Positions 7,416 through 15,446 of a stretch of 64,000 bases of DNA are shown piece by piece. A program made the translations under genes and the position numbers. The stretch is from Bradyrhizobium diazoefficiens (lineage in GTDB: Bacteria > Pseudomonadota > Alphaproteobacteria > Rhizobiales > Xanthobacteraceae). Numbering within the stretch: the first letter of the stretch is position 1; each line of letters starts with the position of its first letter. The notes under the pieces are model-generated. The model had not been told where the DNA came from and made no database searches. It was given only the letters and a program-made list of their open reading frames with translations. The stretch spans positions 3,252,501 through 3,316,500 of the forward strand of contig NZ_CP067102.1 of assembly GCF_016616885.1 (NCBI RefSeq). Direction: 5' to 3'.

Positions 7416-8081
7416 ATGAGCACCCTCAAACCACTCCAGATCGATGTCGTCTCCGACGTGGTGTGCCCGTGGTGCTATATCGGCAAGCACCGGATCGAGA
7501 GCGCGCTCGCGCTCGTGCCCGACGTTCCGGTCAAATTGAATTTCCGTCCCTTCTTCCTCAATCCGTGGGTGCCGCGCGAAGGCATCAGCCGCGAGGATTA
7601 TCTCACCACCAAGTTCGGCTCGGTCGAGGCCTATAAGGGCATTGCGGGGCGCGTGGTCGCCGCCGCCAGCGAAGAGGGCCTCGTCTACAAGCCCGAGCTG
7701 GTCGCGCGCCAGCCCAACACGACCGACTGCCACCGCCTGATCCTGTGGGCCGACGCGATCGGCAAGGCGCCCGAGATGAAGCAGCGCCTGATGGAGCTGT
7801 ATTTCCGCGATGGCGGCGATCTCACCGACATCAACGTGCTGGTGCAGGCTGCGGCCGATGTCGGCCTCGATGCCGAGGACGTGCGCAAGCGGCTTGCCAC
7901 CGACGAGGACGTCGCGCGCGTATCGGCCGATGCGCAGGAGGCGGCCGAGAAGGGCATCTCCGGCGTGCCGACCTACGTGTTCGCGCAAAAATACGCCGTC
8001 TCGGGCGCGCAGGATCCGAACCTGCTCGCCCGCGCCATCCGCCAGGTCTCGGCCGAGATCAACGCGCAGGCGGCGGAGTAG
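7416..8081 (+). CDS. DsbA family oxidoreductase (FrnE-like)
   Basis: 221 residues with a thioredoxin-fold CPWC motif at residues 17-20 (DVVCPWCYIGK) and the cis-proline region GISGVPTYVF near residue 184. There is no signal peptide, so it is cytoplasmic. The closest family is FrnE/2-hydroxychromene-2-carboxylate isomerase-like DsbA proteins, with thiol-disulfide or glutathione-linked isomerase chemistry. AAGGAGGC precedes the ATG. It lies downstream of the XRE regulator, its probable controller. Confidence 0.85.
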   Translation: MSTLKPLQIDVVSDVVCPWCYIGKHRIESALALVPDVPVKLNFRPFFLNPWVPREGISREDYLTTKFGSVEAYKGIAGRVVAAASEEGLVYKPELVARQPNTTDCHRLILWADAIGKAPEMKQRLMELYFRDGGDLTDINVLVQAAADVGLDAEDVRKRLATDEDVARVSADAQEAAEKGISGVPTYVFAQKYAVSGAQDPNLLARAIRQVSAEINAQAAE

Positions 8082-8088
8082 CGTACGT

Positions 8089-9252
8089 CTATTTGCGCAG
8101 CAGGTGAGTCGCGCGACGCGCTGTCTCGCGTGCGTAATCACGTGCGACCAGCGCCGCGTGGATGAGTGCCACCATCGGATCGTTCCGCCGCAGCGGGATC
8201 AGCACATCGCCGATCGCAAAGCGGCCGCGCCAGATCGGGTTGATCATGGGATGATCGGCGCTTGCAGTGGAGTCCGCGCTTGCGATGGCGGGATCGGCGC
8301 AAAGATGGCGCGTCAGATCGAGCGTGAGCTGCACGCCCGGCGAATATTTTGCGAAGCGTTCCTCGATGCCGAGCTTGAAGAAGAAGGCGCGATCCTGGTG
8401 GCGCAGCACGATGCCGGCGGCAATCGGCATCGCGCCTGCGCGCAGAGTGACGATCTCGCATTGCGCGGTCTCGGCGAGTGCGGGCACGGCGCGGCGGATG
8501 AACGTCGCATCGCCTGCGTCCTGAATCAGTGCAGTGCCGCGCTCGCCCTTCCAACCGCTGGATTCGAGCTGCATAAAGGCTTCAAGCGCGGGCTTGATCT
8601 CGTCGGGTTTGCGCGCGACGTCGAAGCTGATCGCGCCGTGCTCCTCCAGGCGATGGCGCTGCCGGCGCAGCTCCTTGAGCTTCTTGGCGCCGAGCGCCTC
8701 GTGCAGCAGCCTGTCGCCGTTCTGTGTCGCATCGAGGCTGGCGCGGACATACGAGCCGAGGACGCGTGGCTTCAGGCGGGACTGGCCGAGCGCTTCCGCG
8801 AGCGATGCCATCGCAGCGCCGTCGAGCGCGACGTCGCGCAGGATCAGCGCATGGGCGCCGGCCTCGCGCGCCCGTTGCAGCAGGCGCGTCGCGGCCTCGA
8901 TCGAAACGTCGCGGTCGATCAGCGGGCTGCACAGCGTGCCATAGGGATGCGCGCTCACTAGCGCGGGCAGGGGGATCTTCCAGGCTCGCCAAAGCGAAAC
9001 TACCGGCATCAGGCCGATCAGCCGCGTCGAGGAACCGCCGTAAACGGACAAGGCCGAGGCACCCATACGGCTGCGCGCGGTTGCGCTGACGGCGAGCTCC
9101 CAGGCAGGCAAATAATAGCCGTTCGGCTCGGCCGCCCGCTGCGCCAGCGCGCGCCATTGGCCGGGCTCGATCGCCGTGAGCGGGACGAGCGCGGGCGTTG
9201 CATCCTTGGTCGATGCCGGATTGATCGCAGCCTGATGCGCGATATCGACCAC
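8089..9252 (-). CDS. GNAT-fold acyltransferase (CelD/BioF2-like)
   Basis: 387 residues. The central and C-terminal half matches the acetyltransferase domain found in CelD/FemAB-like proteins (KKLKELRRQRHRLEEHG near the middle, then AGIVLRHQDRAFFFKLGIEE and YSPGVQLTLDL). Relatives act in polysaccharide or cell-surface acylation, but the substrate is unknown. The GTG at 9252 has only a weak purine-rich site upstream. It converges on the DsbA-like gene with 7 nt between stops. Confidence 0.75.
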   Translation of the reverse strand: MVDIAHQAAINPASTKDATPALVPLTAIEPGQWRALAQRAAEPNGYYLPAWELAVSATARSRMGASALSVYGGSSTRLIGLMPVVSLWRAWKIPLPALVSAHPYGTLCSPLIDRDVSIEAATRLLQRAREAGAHALILRDVALDGAAMASLAEALGQSRLKPRVLGSYVRASLDATQNGDRLLHEALGAKKLKELRRQRHRLEEHGAISFDVARKPDEIKPALEAFMQLESSGWKGERGTALIQDAGDATFIRRAVPALAETAQCEIVTLRAGAMPIAAGIVLRHQDRAFFFKLGIEERFAKYSPGVQLTLDLTRHLCADPAIASADSTASADHPMINPIWRGRFAIGDVLIPLRRNDPMVALIHAALVARDYARETARRATHLLRK

Positions 9253-9444
9253 GTCCCGTCGTCCCCGTTCACGCCAGGCAGTCGCCGGCGTTACGCGGTC
9301 ATGCTTAGCGCAAAAGATTGGAAAATCCCGTTGGGACGCCGCTTCAATTCGAGTGGTATTGTTAACGTCTCATTGAGCATCCGGCTGGCCCGCCTCCGAG
9401 TGCCTCCGAGTGCTATGATGAGAACCCTCGGTCCGGAGGATCAC

Positions 9445-9873
9445 ATGGTCGCCACGTCTTTCACGCCAATTGCCTCGCTGCTCGGGGGCGCGATGATCGG
9501 CCTGTCCGCCATACTCTTGATGTGGGCGACGGGACGGATCGCCGGCGTCAGCGGCATCGCGGCGCGGTTGTTTCCGCCTTACGAGGACGGCGAATTTGCC
9601 GGCCGGCTCGCCTTCGTCGCCGGCCTCATTGCCGCACCCGTGCTGGTGCGGCTCGTGACCGGAAGCCTGCCGGTGCAGACGATCGCGGCGGGAACGCCGA
9701 TGCTGATTGTCGCAGGACTACTCACCGGCTTCGGCGCAGTGTGGGGCAGCGGCTGTACCTCAGGCCATGGCGTCTGCGGTCTGTCGAGATTGTCGGTGCG
9801 CTCGCTGGTCGCGACCATCACCTTCATGGCGACGGGCGTCGCCACGGTCTTCGTGATCCGGCATTGGAGCTGA
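9445..9873 (+). CDS. YeeE/YedE family membrane transporter, first half-protein
   Basis: 142 residues, about four helices, with the family signature GAVWGSGCTSGHGVCGLSR near residues 99-117; the conserved Cys lies in this motif. YeeE/YedE (TsuA-like) proteins import thiosulfate or related sulfur compounds. CGGAGGA sits 4 nt before the ATG. It is followed 5 nt later by the second half-protein, so the usual single transporter is encoded as two adjacent genes. No rhodanese or sulfur-oxidation gene adjoins. Confidence 0.8.
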   Translation: MVATSFTPIASLLGGAMIGLSAILLMWATGRIAGVSGIAARLFPPYEDGEFAGRLAFVAGLIAAPVLVRLVTGSLPVQTIAAGTPMLIVAGLLTGFGAVWGSGCTSGHGVCGLSRLSVRSLVATITFMATGVATVFVIRHWS

Positions 9874-9878
9874 CGGCG

Positions 9879-10346
9879 ATGACCATTCTCGTTCAATTCG
9901 CAATCGGCTTGCTGTTCGGCCTCGGGCTCATCGTCTCCGGCATGTCGAATCCGGCAAAGGTGCTGAACTTCCTCGACCTCGGCGGCATCCCGGCAGGGAC
10001 ATGGGACGCGAGCCTCGCTTTGGTGATGGCCGGCGCGGTCGCCGTGACCTTCGCCGGCTTCAGGCATGTCTTGAAGCTTGCACGCCCGTTCTTCGCCGAA
10101 CGCTTCTACGTGCCGACGCGCAGCGACATCGATTCAAAAATCATCGTTGGTCCCGCGATCTTCGGCATCGGCTGGGGATTGGCCGGCTTCTGTCCAGGAC
10201 CGGCCCTGACCGCGCTCGGCTTCGGCTCGACCTCAGCCGTCATCTTCGTCGCCGCGATGTGCGCCGGCATGGTGCTTGCCCGCGTCATCGCTCAGTTGCA
10301 ATCAGCGACGCGTATCGCTGCGCCGGTTCATCCGCTCGAGTCCTGA
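9879..10346 (+). CDS. YeeE/YedE family (DUF6691) membrane protein, second half-protein
   Basis: 155 residues with four or five helices. The first motif is SGMSNPAKVLNFLD and the second is GIGWGLAGFCPGPALTALG with the conserved Cys. This is the partner half of the YeeE-type channel encoded just upstream. ATG at 9879, 5 nt after the previous stop, indicating translational coupling. The pair ends at the strong hairpin at 10354-10383. Confidence 0.8.
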   Translation: MTILVQFAIGLLFGLGLIVSGMSNPAKVLNFLDLGGIPAGTWDASLALVMAGAVAVTFAGFRHVLKLARPFFAERFYVPTRSDIDSKIIVGPAIFGIGWGLAGFCPGPALTALGFGSTSAVIFVAAMCAGMVLARVIAQLQSATRIAAPVHPLES

Positions 10347-10353
10347 CGCAGAC

Positions 10354-10386
10354 AGGACCGGACGAGCAGTCTCGTCCGGTCCTTTC
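10354..10386 (+). terminator. Rho-independent terminator after the YeeE pair
   Basis: A perfect 13-bp stem, AGGACCGGACGAG (10354-10366) with CTCGTCCGGTCCT (10371-10383), around a CAGT loop. The tail is short (TTC), so termination may be partial or serve both convergent genes. Confidence 0.65.
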
Positions 10387-10402
10387 AGTCATGCTGTGTC
10401 GC

Positions 10403-10729
10403 TTACCAGCCGTCGCCGACACCGACGCCAACGCTGACGCCGGGCGCGCGGACGCCGAAGCCGGCGCGCGGACCATCGTCCCAGTCGCGATAGGTGCGGC
10501 GCTCGTAATAGCGCTCGCGCGGCATGGTCGCGTAGGAGTCGCGCACGATCACGCGCGCGCCGCGATGGGTGCGATAGCAATTGCCGGCGTCGTCGCAGAC
10601 GAGCCGGACCTCCTGAATCAGATCGGGGTTGGTGTATTCGCTGGTCGTGTACAGATCCGCAGCCTTCGCTCCGCTCGCCGCAGCGAGAGCCCCGACACCA
10701 GCCAGCAATGCAATCGTGAACGTCCTCAT
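10403..10729 (-). CDS. small secreted protein, unknown function
   Basis: 108 residues. It has a clear Sec signal peptide (MRTFTIALLAGVGALAAASG, cleavage near AKA-AD). The mature part is Arg/Tyr-rich with two Cys (VCDDAGNCYRTHRG) that could form a disulfide, and it ends in a Gly/Val repeat (VSVGVGVGDGW). GGAGGAGG precedes the ATG. Similar short periplasmic proteins are common in Bradyrhizobium. Confidence 0.7.
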   Translation of the reverse strand: MRTFTIALLAGVGALAAASGAKAADLYTTSEYTNPDLIQEVRLVCDDAGNCYRTHRGARVIVRDSYATMPRERYYERRTYRDWDDGPRAGFGVRAPGVSVGVGVGDGW

Positions 10730-10841
10730 CCTGTTCCTCCTCCGAAACTGCCCTCGGCGGTAACAAGAAGGGGAGGCGACGATCGTTCCGGGTGAATTAC
10801 AGCTTTTTCCCGGAATCGGATTGTCGTGGCACGATCGATTG

Positions 10842-11246
10842 CTAAATCGGTTCGTAGGCTTCCGACCCGCAGATGTCATCGGCTTCCGCGCGCCGCCTGT
10901 CGACGACCCTTCCGCCGTTGATTGTCACGATGTAGGTCTGGGTGCCCAGCGCCGAGCCGGTGGCCGAGGCGAGTTGCGCGCGGACACAGGCCGTCCAGCC
11001 CGGTCCGCGGACCTCGTGATGGGGCAGGGCGACTTGCACCTCGCGCGGATAGGCGGTGTTGAGGAAGACCACTTCGATCTGCTCGCGGACCACGCGCTTG
11101 ATGTCAGGCGGCGGTTCGGGTGGCGGCTGGTCGGCTTCCTTGAGGCGCATGAAGTCGGGCACGGGCGCGCGGCTGTCGGCAAAGCCGCACGCACCGAGCG
11201 CGAGCGCGCCGGCGAGCAGCGCCACATGAGCAACAATCCGCAACAT
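10842..11246 (-). CDS. putative lipoprotein
   Basis: 134 residues. The signal ends in a lipobox LGACG near residue 20, followed by a Pro-rich linker (PPPEPPPDIKR) and a compact domain with two further Cys (WTACVRAQL, DDICGSEAYEPI). It is probably anchored to the outer membrane. The ATG at 11246 is chosen because it begins the signal peptide. Function unknown. Confidence 0.75.
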   Translation of the reverse strand: MLRIVAHVALLAGALALGACGFADSRAPVPDFMRLKEADQPPPEPPPDIKRVVREQIEVVFLNTAYPREVQVALPHHEVRGPGWTACVRAQLASATGSALGTQTYIVTINGGRVVDRRRAEADDICGSEAYEPI

Positions 11247-11398
11247 TCGTGAAGGTCCCCTGCGGGCCAACAGATAGGCGCGAATCCGACGGGACGAAGT
11301 CCCGGCCGATCAACATTTGCTGAAGGGGTGGAACCCATCATGTTTGCTATTACGGGATTGCAGGATAGTTTGCCCTCTGGATGAGGGGGATTGCACCA

Positions 11399-11632
11399 AT
11401 GAAAATTCTGGTCATAGCAGCCGCGGGGCTGGCGCTGACGGTTGCCTCCGCGCAGGCGCAGATGGGCGGCGGCCGGCGCCAGCAGCAGGATAGCGGCCAG
11501 AAGGCGGACAACAAGCCCAAGGTCGACGAGAAGGCCTATAAGGCGGCGCTTGAGCGCATTCCTGAGTCCAAGGAAAAGTATGACCCGTGGGGCGGGGCGC
11601 GTCCGAGCGAGCCCGCCAAGAAACCGAAATAG
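11399..11632 (+). CDS. small secreted protein, DPWGG family (copy 1)
   Basis: 77 residues. Signal peptide MKILVIAAAGLALTVASAQA, a Gln/Gly-rich stretch, then the block YKAALERIPESKEKYDPWGG at about 46-65 and a Lys/Pro tail. The same block recurs in the gene at 13027, showing the two are paralogues. ATG at 11399 with GAGGGGG upstream. Probably periplasmic; function unknown. Confidence 0.7.
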   Translation: MKILVIAAAGLALTVASAQAQMGGGRRQQQDSGQKADNKPKVDEKAYKAALERIPESKEKYDPWGGARPSEPAKKPK

Positions 11633-11744
11633 CGCGAGGCGCGTGGTGGCGGGCCGGCTGCGGTGATGCGTCGCCGTCGTCATATTGCGCGAGCATGACG
11701 CTGCATCGCGCGCGCGATGCGAACAGACATTCACACGATATGTA

Positions 11745-11993
11745 CTACTGTACGAATGCGAGGCCGACGCGCTTGTCGTTGCGCCACACCGGGCGGCAAT
11801 TCCGTACAAAATTGTCGCGCGCGATCGACAGTGTGAACGATTGCGGCAATATGATAGGGTTTTCGAGATCGATCGCGGCGCCGCTGTCGGACATGTTTCG
11901 TACGGTGCACGCGATACCGCTATTTTCAAAGGTGATCGTGCCACCCTTGAAAACACGGTAACGCTGCGATGCGCGCTTCTCGATCATCCGCAT
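11745..11993 (-). CDS. PilZ-domain protein
   Basis: 82 residues. The single PilZ domain has the arginine motif (EKRASQRYRVFKGGTI) and the downstream NMSDSGAAID segment, the two parts that bind cyclic di-GMP in the family. Start at ATG 11993 or 11987; neither has a strong Shine-Dalgarno. Short stand-alone PilZ proteins are numerous in Bradyrhizobium and many have degenerate ligand sites. Here the motif is RxxxR-like, but binding is not proven. Confidence 0.75.
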   Translation of the reverse strand: MRMIEKRASQRYRVFKGGTITFENSGIACTVRNMSDSGAAIDLENPIILPQSFTLSIARDNFVRNCRPVWRNDKRVGLAFVQ

Positions 11994-12062
11994 TAATCCA
12001 TGACCACGATTGTGAAATAGAGCATAGAAATTACGTTGAACTAAACTCAATACTGGCGCTAC

Positions 12063-12210
12063 TTGCACAGCGATTCAGACTTCGTTTACGACGTTGCGAT
12101 CATCGAAACCGACGTGTTCATCGAGAACGCCAAGAAGGTCGGTGCCTATTGCGGAAAGAATCCGAGCGCCAGCATTTGCGCTCACGCGGCTCTCTTCTTT
12201 TTGGATGATA
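12063..12210 (+). pseudogene. possible HdeA-like gene remnant
   Basis: One frame reads FVYDVAIIETDVFIENAKKV then GAYCGKNPSASICAHA, which looks like the end of an HdeA/HdeB-type acid-chaperone domain (DVxxFxxNAKKVxxYCxKNP). There is no signal peptide or first half, and no usable start or Shine-Dalgarno. The similarity is from memory and weak. It may be a decayed fragment or chance. Confidence 0.25.
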
Positions 12211-12211
12211 C

Positions 12212-12676
12212 TCAGCCCGGCAGCATCGCGAACGCGCTCGACACCATCGCCACCTGCTTGTTGTCGGTGGCGGAGAGCAGGGTGACGCGGCCAAAGCTCA
12301 TGGTGCGCCCGAGCCGCACCACGCGCGCATCCGCCAGCACGTCGGACGAGGAGACCGCCCGCATGAAATGCGTGGTCTGATCCACCGTCGTCATCGGACG
12401 ATAGCCGCGATTGGCGGCGAGGTTCGCGATCACCATCGCGGTGTCGGCAAGCGCCATCAGCGCCTGGCCGCAGACCACCCCGCCATTGCGGCACAGCCGC
12501 TCCGAGAACGGCATGCGGAGCAGCGCGCCCGGCTGCCAGCCCGGCACGTCGGCAGGCCCGGTGTGCTCGAGGCGCTCGACGGAGAGGTTGAGATCGTGGA
12601 TCCAGGGCGCAAAGACTTCGCCGAGGATGCGTCTGGCCTCAGTGATGCCGAACTCGACGTCTGGCTGCGCGGACAT
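12212..12676 (-). CDS. hotdog-fold thioesterase (PaaI-like)
   Basis: 154 residues. The pattern NGGVVCGQALMALADTAMV near residue 65 is the PaaI/4HBT helix, with a later segment MTTVDQTTHFMRAVSSSDVL. Members hydrolyse acyl-CoA thioesters. The Asn-Gly-Gly-Val variant replaces the more usual His-Gly-Gly. ATG at 12676. It is isolated between small genes and its substrate is unknown. Confidence 0.75.
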   Translation of the reverse strand: MSAQPDVEFGITEARRILGEVFAPWIHDLNLSVERLEHTGPADVPGWQPGALLRMPFSERLCRNGGVVCGQALMALADTAMVIANLAANRGYRPMTTVDQTTHFMRAVSSSDVLADARVVRLGRTMSFGRVTLLSATDNKQVAMVSSAFAMLPG

Positions 12677-12813
12677 GGCTGTCGTTCGCTCCTGTGTTGT
12701 CGGATGTTTCGCTCATTCTGCCCGTTTGGGCGCGGCAAAGTCACCCGTGATCCGTCGGCTTGAAAATGCCCGACTTCGCCCGATATGATGCCGGGCTTGG
12801 GAGCGGGTGGACG

Positions 12814-12945
12814 ATGTTGCGTCGATGTGTCCTTGTCATTTGTCTGGCCGCGCTTGGTCTGGCGCTGAACGGTTGCACCAGGTGCGGCCCGATCTGGGAC
12901 GACTGGCTCCACGGGCCGAAATCGTGCAGATCGGACCGGCTCTAG
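12814..12945 (+). CDS. tiny lipoprotein
   Basis: 43 residues. Signal MLRRCVLVICLAALGLALNGC with lipobox ALNGC, leaving a mature peptide of 23 residues (CTRCGPIWDDWLHGPKSC) with three Cys. The ATG at 12814 has a GGGAG/GGGTGG stretch upstream. Function unknown; the Cys/Trp-rich mature end suggests a conserved small envelope component. Confidence 0.6.
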   Translation: MLRRCVLVICLAALGLALNGCTRCGPIWDDWLHGPKSCRSDRL

Positions 12946-13026
12946 CGGATTGAAGCGGCGCTCGGAGCCATGAACAAGGTCAGGGTGCGGCATCCGCCCC
13001 CACTATCAATGATCAAGGAGTGACTG

Positions 13027-13323
13027 ATGAAGCTTTTCCGTATGGCGGCGGTGCTGGCGCTGGTGGCCGGACCGGCCTTCGCGCAGGATTCGCCCCATAT
13101 CAATCTGATGGCGGACGGCCCGTCCAAGACCGAGGACGAGAAGGCCGCGGATGCTGCGCGCGAAAAGGCCTACAAGGACACGTTGAAGAAGATTCCGGAC
13201 GCCAAGGCGTCCAACGATCCCTGGGGCGGAATGCGGGCCGACCCGCCAAAGCAGCCCGCGCCGAAGGCCGCAGCCGCCACCAGCGCGCCCAAGAGGACCA
13301 AGGCCGGTACGGCCGCCAATTGA
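13027..13323 (+). CDS. small secreted protein, DPWGG family (copy 2)
   Basis: 98 residues. Signal MKLFRMAAVLALVAGPAFA, an acidic/Lys linker, then YKDTLKKIPDAKASNDPWGG at about 50-69 and an Ala/Lys/Pro tail. It shares the YKxxLxxIPxxKxxxDPWGGxR block with the gene at 11399. AAGGAG precedes the ATG. Probably periplasmic; function unknown. Confidence 0.7.
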   Translation: MKLFRMAAVLALVAGPAFAQDSPHINLMADGPSKTEDEKAADAAREKAYKDTLKKIPDAKASNDPWGGMRADPPKQPAPKAAAATSAPKRTKAGTAAN

Positions 13324-13416
13324 CCGTGGGCGGCGGCGAAAGCGGACTTTCGGGACTCCCCTTGGCCCGGCCCTGATCCTACATTCCCTCGCAGTGTTGC
13401 GTTGAGGAGGCAGGAT

Positions 13417-13671
13417 ATGGCGGATCGCCCGCGGGACCTCGCCGAGCGGATGGCGCGCCGGCGCAAGCCGGCGCCTGGGGCGGGCGGCAATGCGGGCGAC
13501 GGCTATCTGCGCGAGAGCTTCACCCTGCCGCGCGCCGCGGCACGGGCGAAGGCGCAGGCCTTCTTCGCGCGCTATCCCAAGGCCGGCTACATGAGCGAAG
13601 TCGAGACCTGGCGCGAACTGCCCGGCGGCGACATCGAGTTCACCATGCGGCGGCTGCCCAGCGCCGACTAG
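13417..13671 (+). CDS. small conserved hypothetical protein
   Basis: 84 residues. An Arg-rich N-terminus (DLAERMARRRKP) is followed by RESFTLPRAAARAKAQAFFA and YMSEVETWRELPGGDIEFTMRR. GAGGAGG lies before the ATG at 13417. It is cytoplasmic, without recognised motifs. It follows the DPWGG gene on the same strand by 93 nt. Confidence 0.6.
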   Translation: MADRPRDLAERMARRRKPAPGAGGNAGDGYLRESFTLPRAAARAKAQAFFARYPKAGYMSEVETWRELPGGDIEFTMRRLPSAD

Positions 13672-13686
13672 CCCTGATCCGGCCTC

Positions 13687-13887
13687 TCAACCTGCCGGTT
13701 CAGCCGTCTTGCGGCCGATGGCCTTCAGCTCCCGATCGATGCGCAACTGCACGCGACGGATCGCCAGCAAGTCGATCTTCGTCTCGGTCTTGCCTGTCTT
13801 GGTCTCGTCGCCGATCCGGAACTGCCACTGCCAGACGCCTGGGATCGCCGTCTTTGCAACCGTGAACTCGACGCCCCTGTGATTCAT
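13687..13887 (-). CDS. small hypothetical protein
   Basis: 66 residues beginning MNHRGVEFTVAK, with WQWQFRIGDETKTGKTETK in the centre and a basic C-terminal helix. GGAGGTGACC precedes the ATG at 13887, which decides this start over one 12 nt upstream. Short proteins with this layout recur in rhizobial genomes; function unknown. Confidence 0.6.
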   Translation of the reverse strand: MNHRGVEFTVAKTAIPGVWQWQFRIGDETKTGKTETKIDLLAIRRVQLRIDRELKAIGRKTAEPAG

Positions 13888-14111
13888 GGTCACCTCCACG
13901 ATTCACCTTGCCATGTCGGGTAACATGTTGGCCGTCGAAATATTCCTTCGACAAGCAAAATTTGCCGTTAAGTCGCGGATAGCTCATCGGAATTCAGCAA
14001 GCGCGCGCAGCTCGAAACAAGCGAAATCGAATTCCGAAAGATGGAACTGATGGATGCGTTTTTCACACGGAAAATACGCACAGCGTGCACGATGGATCCA
14101 TGCATGCGCGC

Positions 14112-14290
14112 AAGAAAAAACCCCGCCAGGGGAGAGCCGGGCGGGGTAGCAGGTTATTGGAGGCTGAGGTGCTGGGCTGCAACACCATAGCCAGACGACC
14201 GTAGCCGGTTCAGCTTACGACAGCCTGACAGTCCGCGATGGATCGCGAGTCGCTTCGATGAGTCGGCCGCGCATCCGATCGCCGGAAACA
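14112..14290 (-). ncRNA. candidate small RNA(s) between two intrinsic terminators
   Basis: The 585-bp gap 13888-14473 has no credible ORF but holds two strong minus-strand terminators, at 14288-14318 and 14114-14147. The second would end a transcript of up to about 175 nt that starts just after the first. The two terminator stems share an ACCCCGC/GCGGGGT core, suggesting duplicated sRNA genes. No promoter was confidently identified. Confidence 0.35.
14114..14147 (-). terminator. strong intrinsic terminator (minus strand)
   Basis: Stem ACCCCGCC (14120-14127) with GGCGGGGT (14140-14147), 12-nt loop. The minus strand continues with six T residues (complement of the A run at 14115-14120). No minus-strand gene ends nearby. 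Confidence 0.7.
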
Positions 14291-14318
14291 GAAAACCCCG
14301 CTCGGGGCAGAGCGGGGT
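14288..14318 (-). terminator. second intrinsic terminator (minus strand)
   Basis: Stem ACCCCGCTC (14295-14303) with GAGCGGGGT (14310-14318), 6-nt loop, and a T-rich minus-strand tail (TTTTCTGTTT). The nearest minus-strand gene ends 320 bp upstream at 14641. Confidence 0.65.
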
Positions 14319-14473
14319 CGACTGGGCATGGAGCTAGCGGCCACGTCGAGAGCCGCTCTCACGTCCCAATTCAGACATCGCCCCGCACAACTTCAGACAC
14401 ATCCGTTAGCGACACTTCGCGGGCACGGCGAAGCCATGGGGGAAACGTGGCGCGCTGCTAGCGGGGTGGCATC

Positions 14474-14563
14474 ATGGATAAGGTAGAGCGGTCATTCGCC
14501 GCCGCGACGGCGGCTGGCTTCGTGATTCTGGTCATCGGCATCGTGCTGCTGGCGCTGATGTAA
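14474..14563 (+). CDS. 29-residue single-helix membrane peptide
   Basis: Reads MDKVERSFAAATAAG followed by a hydrophobic helix FVILVIGIVLLALM and stop. A GGGGTGG stretch sits 5 nt before the ATG. A charged N-terminus followed by one transmembrane helix is typical of small membrane proteins. Function unknown; there is no neighbour evidence beyond the small-gene cluster. Confidence 0.45.
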   Translation: MDKVERSFAAATAAGFVILVIGIVLLALM

Positions 14564-14640
14564 CCGCAGCTGTGGCGGCACGTGCCGCGCGAAAACAACC
14601 CCATGCATAGTAGGCAACAGCCTGTTTCGCCTGGCGTTTC

Positions 14641-14808
14641 CTAGTGCACCTTGATCTCGTCCAGCGGCAGGCGCAGATCGGCGGCACGCTCCGCGCGGTC
14701 CCTCTTGCGGAACTCGCTCTCCTTGCGCTCGAACTTGCGCATCTCCTCGAGCGCCATCTCGAGCCGGGAATTGCGCCTGCCAGCATGGTGCTGCGTATTT
14801 TCCGTCAT
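14641..14808 (-). CDS. small charged hypothetical protein
   Basis: 55 residues, MTENTQHHAGRR..., mostly one predicted helix rich in Glu/Arg/Lys (EEMRKFERKESEFRKRDRAE). The ATG at 14808 has a GGGGG tract about 9 nt upstream; longer in-frame starts lack a Shine-Dalgarno. Possibly a coiled-coil adaptor; function unknown. Confidence 0.5.
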   Translation of the reverse strand: MTENTQHHAGRRNSRLEMALEEMRKFERKESEFRKRDRAERAADLRLPLDEIKVH

Positions 14809-14984
14809 GATCCAATCCCCCATTGCGACGGCCCGTTTCAAGTCGGCAGCCGCGGAAAGGTTCGGTGCCACAAGATTGCGGAGTGATGACGGCGCGTCTT
14901 TGATGCGCGTCATCTTCGAAGGAGAAGCTGGTCTCACATTTTGCGAAGGGCAGGGGCGCCGGTTGCCTTCATGCCATGCGAACG

Positions 14985-15185
14985 TCAGGCGGGCGGCATC
15001 AATCCGGGAGATCGCAGCCACTCGCTCATGTGCGAGCCTGTTTCAGCCTGTCTGGCTTTGAGGAGGAGGGCTTCGCGCTCAGAGCCGGGCGGGAGCCTCT
15101 GGGCCTGTGCTCTTAGGCGTTCGGCTTCCTGGGCGAGGCGTTCTTCAAGGGACAGGGTTTGCTTGAACCGGCGGCGGTGCTGCAT
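14985..15185 (-). CDS. small helical protein, SPGL family (copy 1)
   Basis: 66 residues: a basic start, a long amphipathic helix (SLEERLAQEAERLRAQAQRL), then LPPG and a C-terminal block EWLRSPGLMPP. A second copy lies at 16024. GAGG precedes the ATG by 5 nt. Families like this are multi-copy in Bradyrhizobium (from memory); function unknown. Confidence 0.6.
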   Translation of the reverse strand: MQHRRRFKQTLSLEERLAQEAERLRAQAQRLPPGSEREALLLKARQAETGSHMSEWLRSPGLMPPA

Positions 15186-15446
15186 GACGGGCCTCGTGCA
15201 TACGGGTCCTAACCGTTGGATCTGCAGATAAAATGTTAGCCCCGCCATGTGGTTCCGTCATTAACAAATGCTTGAAATTCAAATCAGGCCACGGCCGTTT
15301 TCAAGTCAGGGCACTGAGGCCGGAAACACGCCAGCGCCGAAATCCGGCTGTCCCAATTGGGACATCCGCGATTTGAAATTAGGATAGGAACCTTCGCGCC
15401 GTTGCCAAGTTTTCCCGGTGCCCTTCCCCAAGGGCGACCCCAAGTT

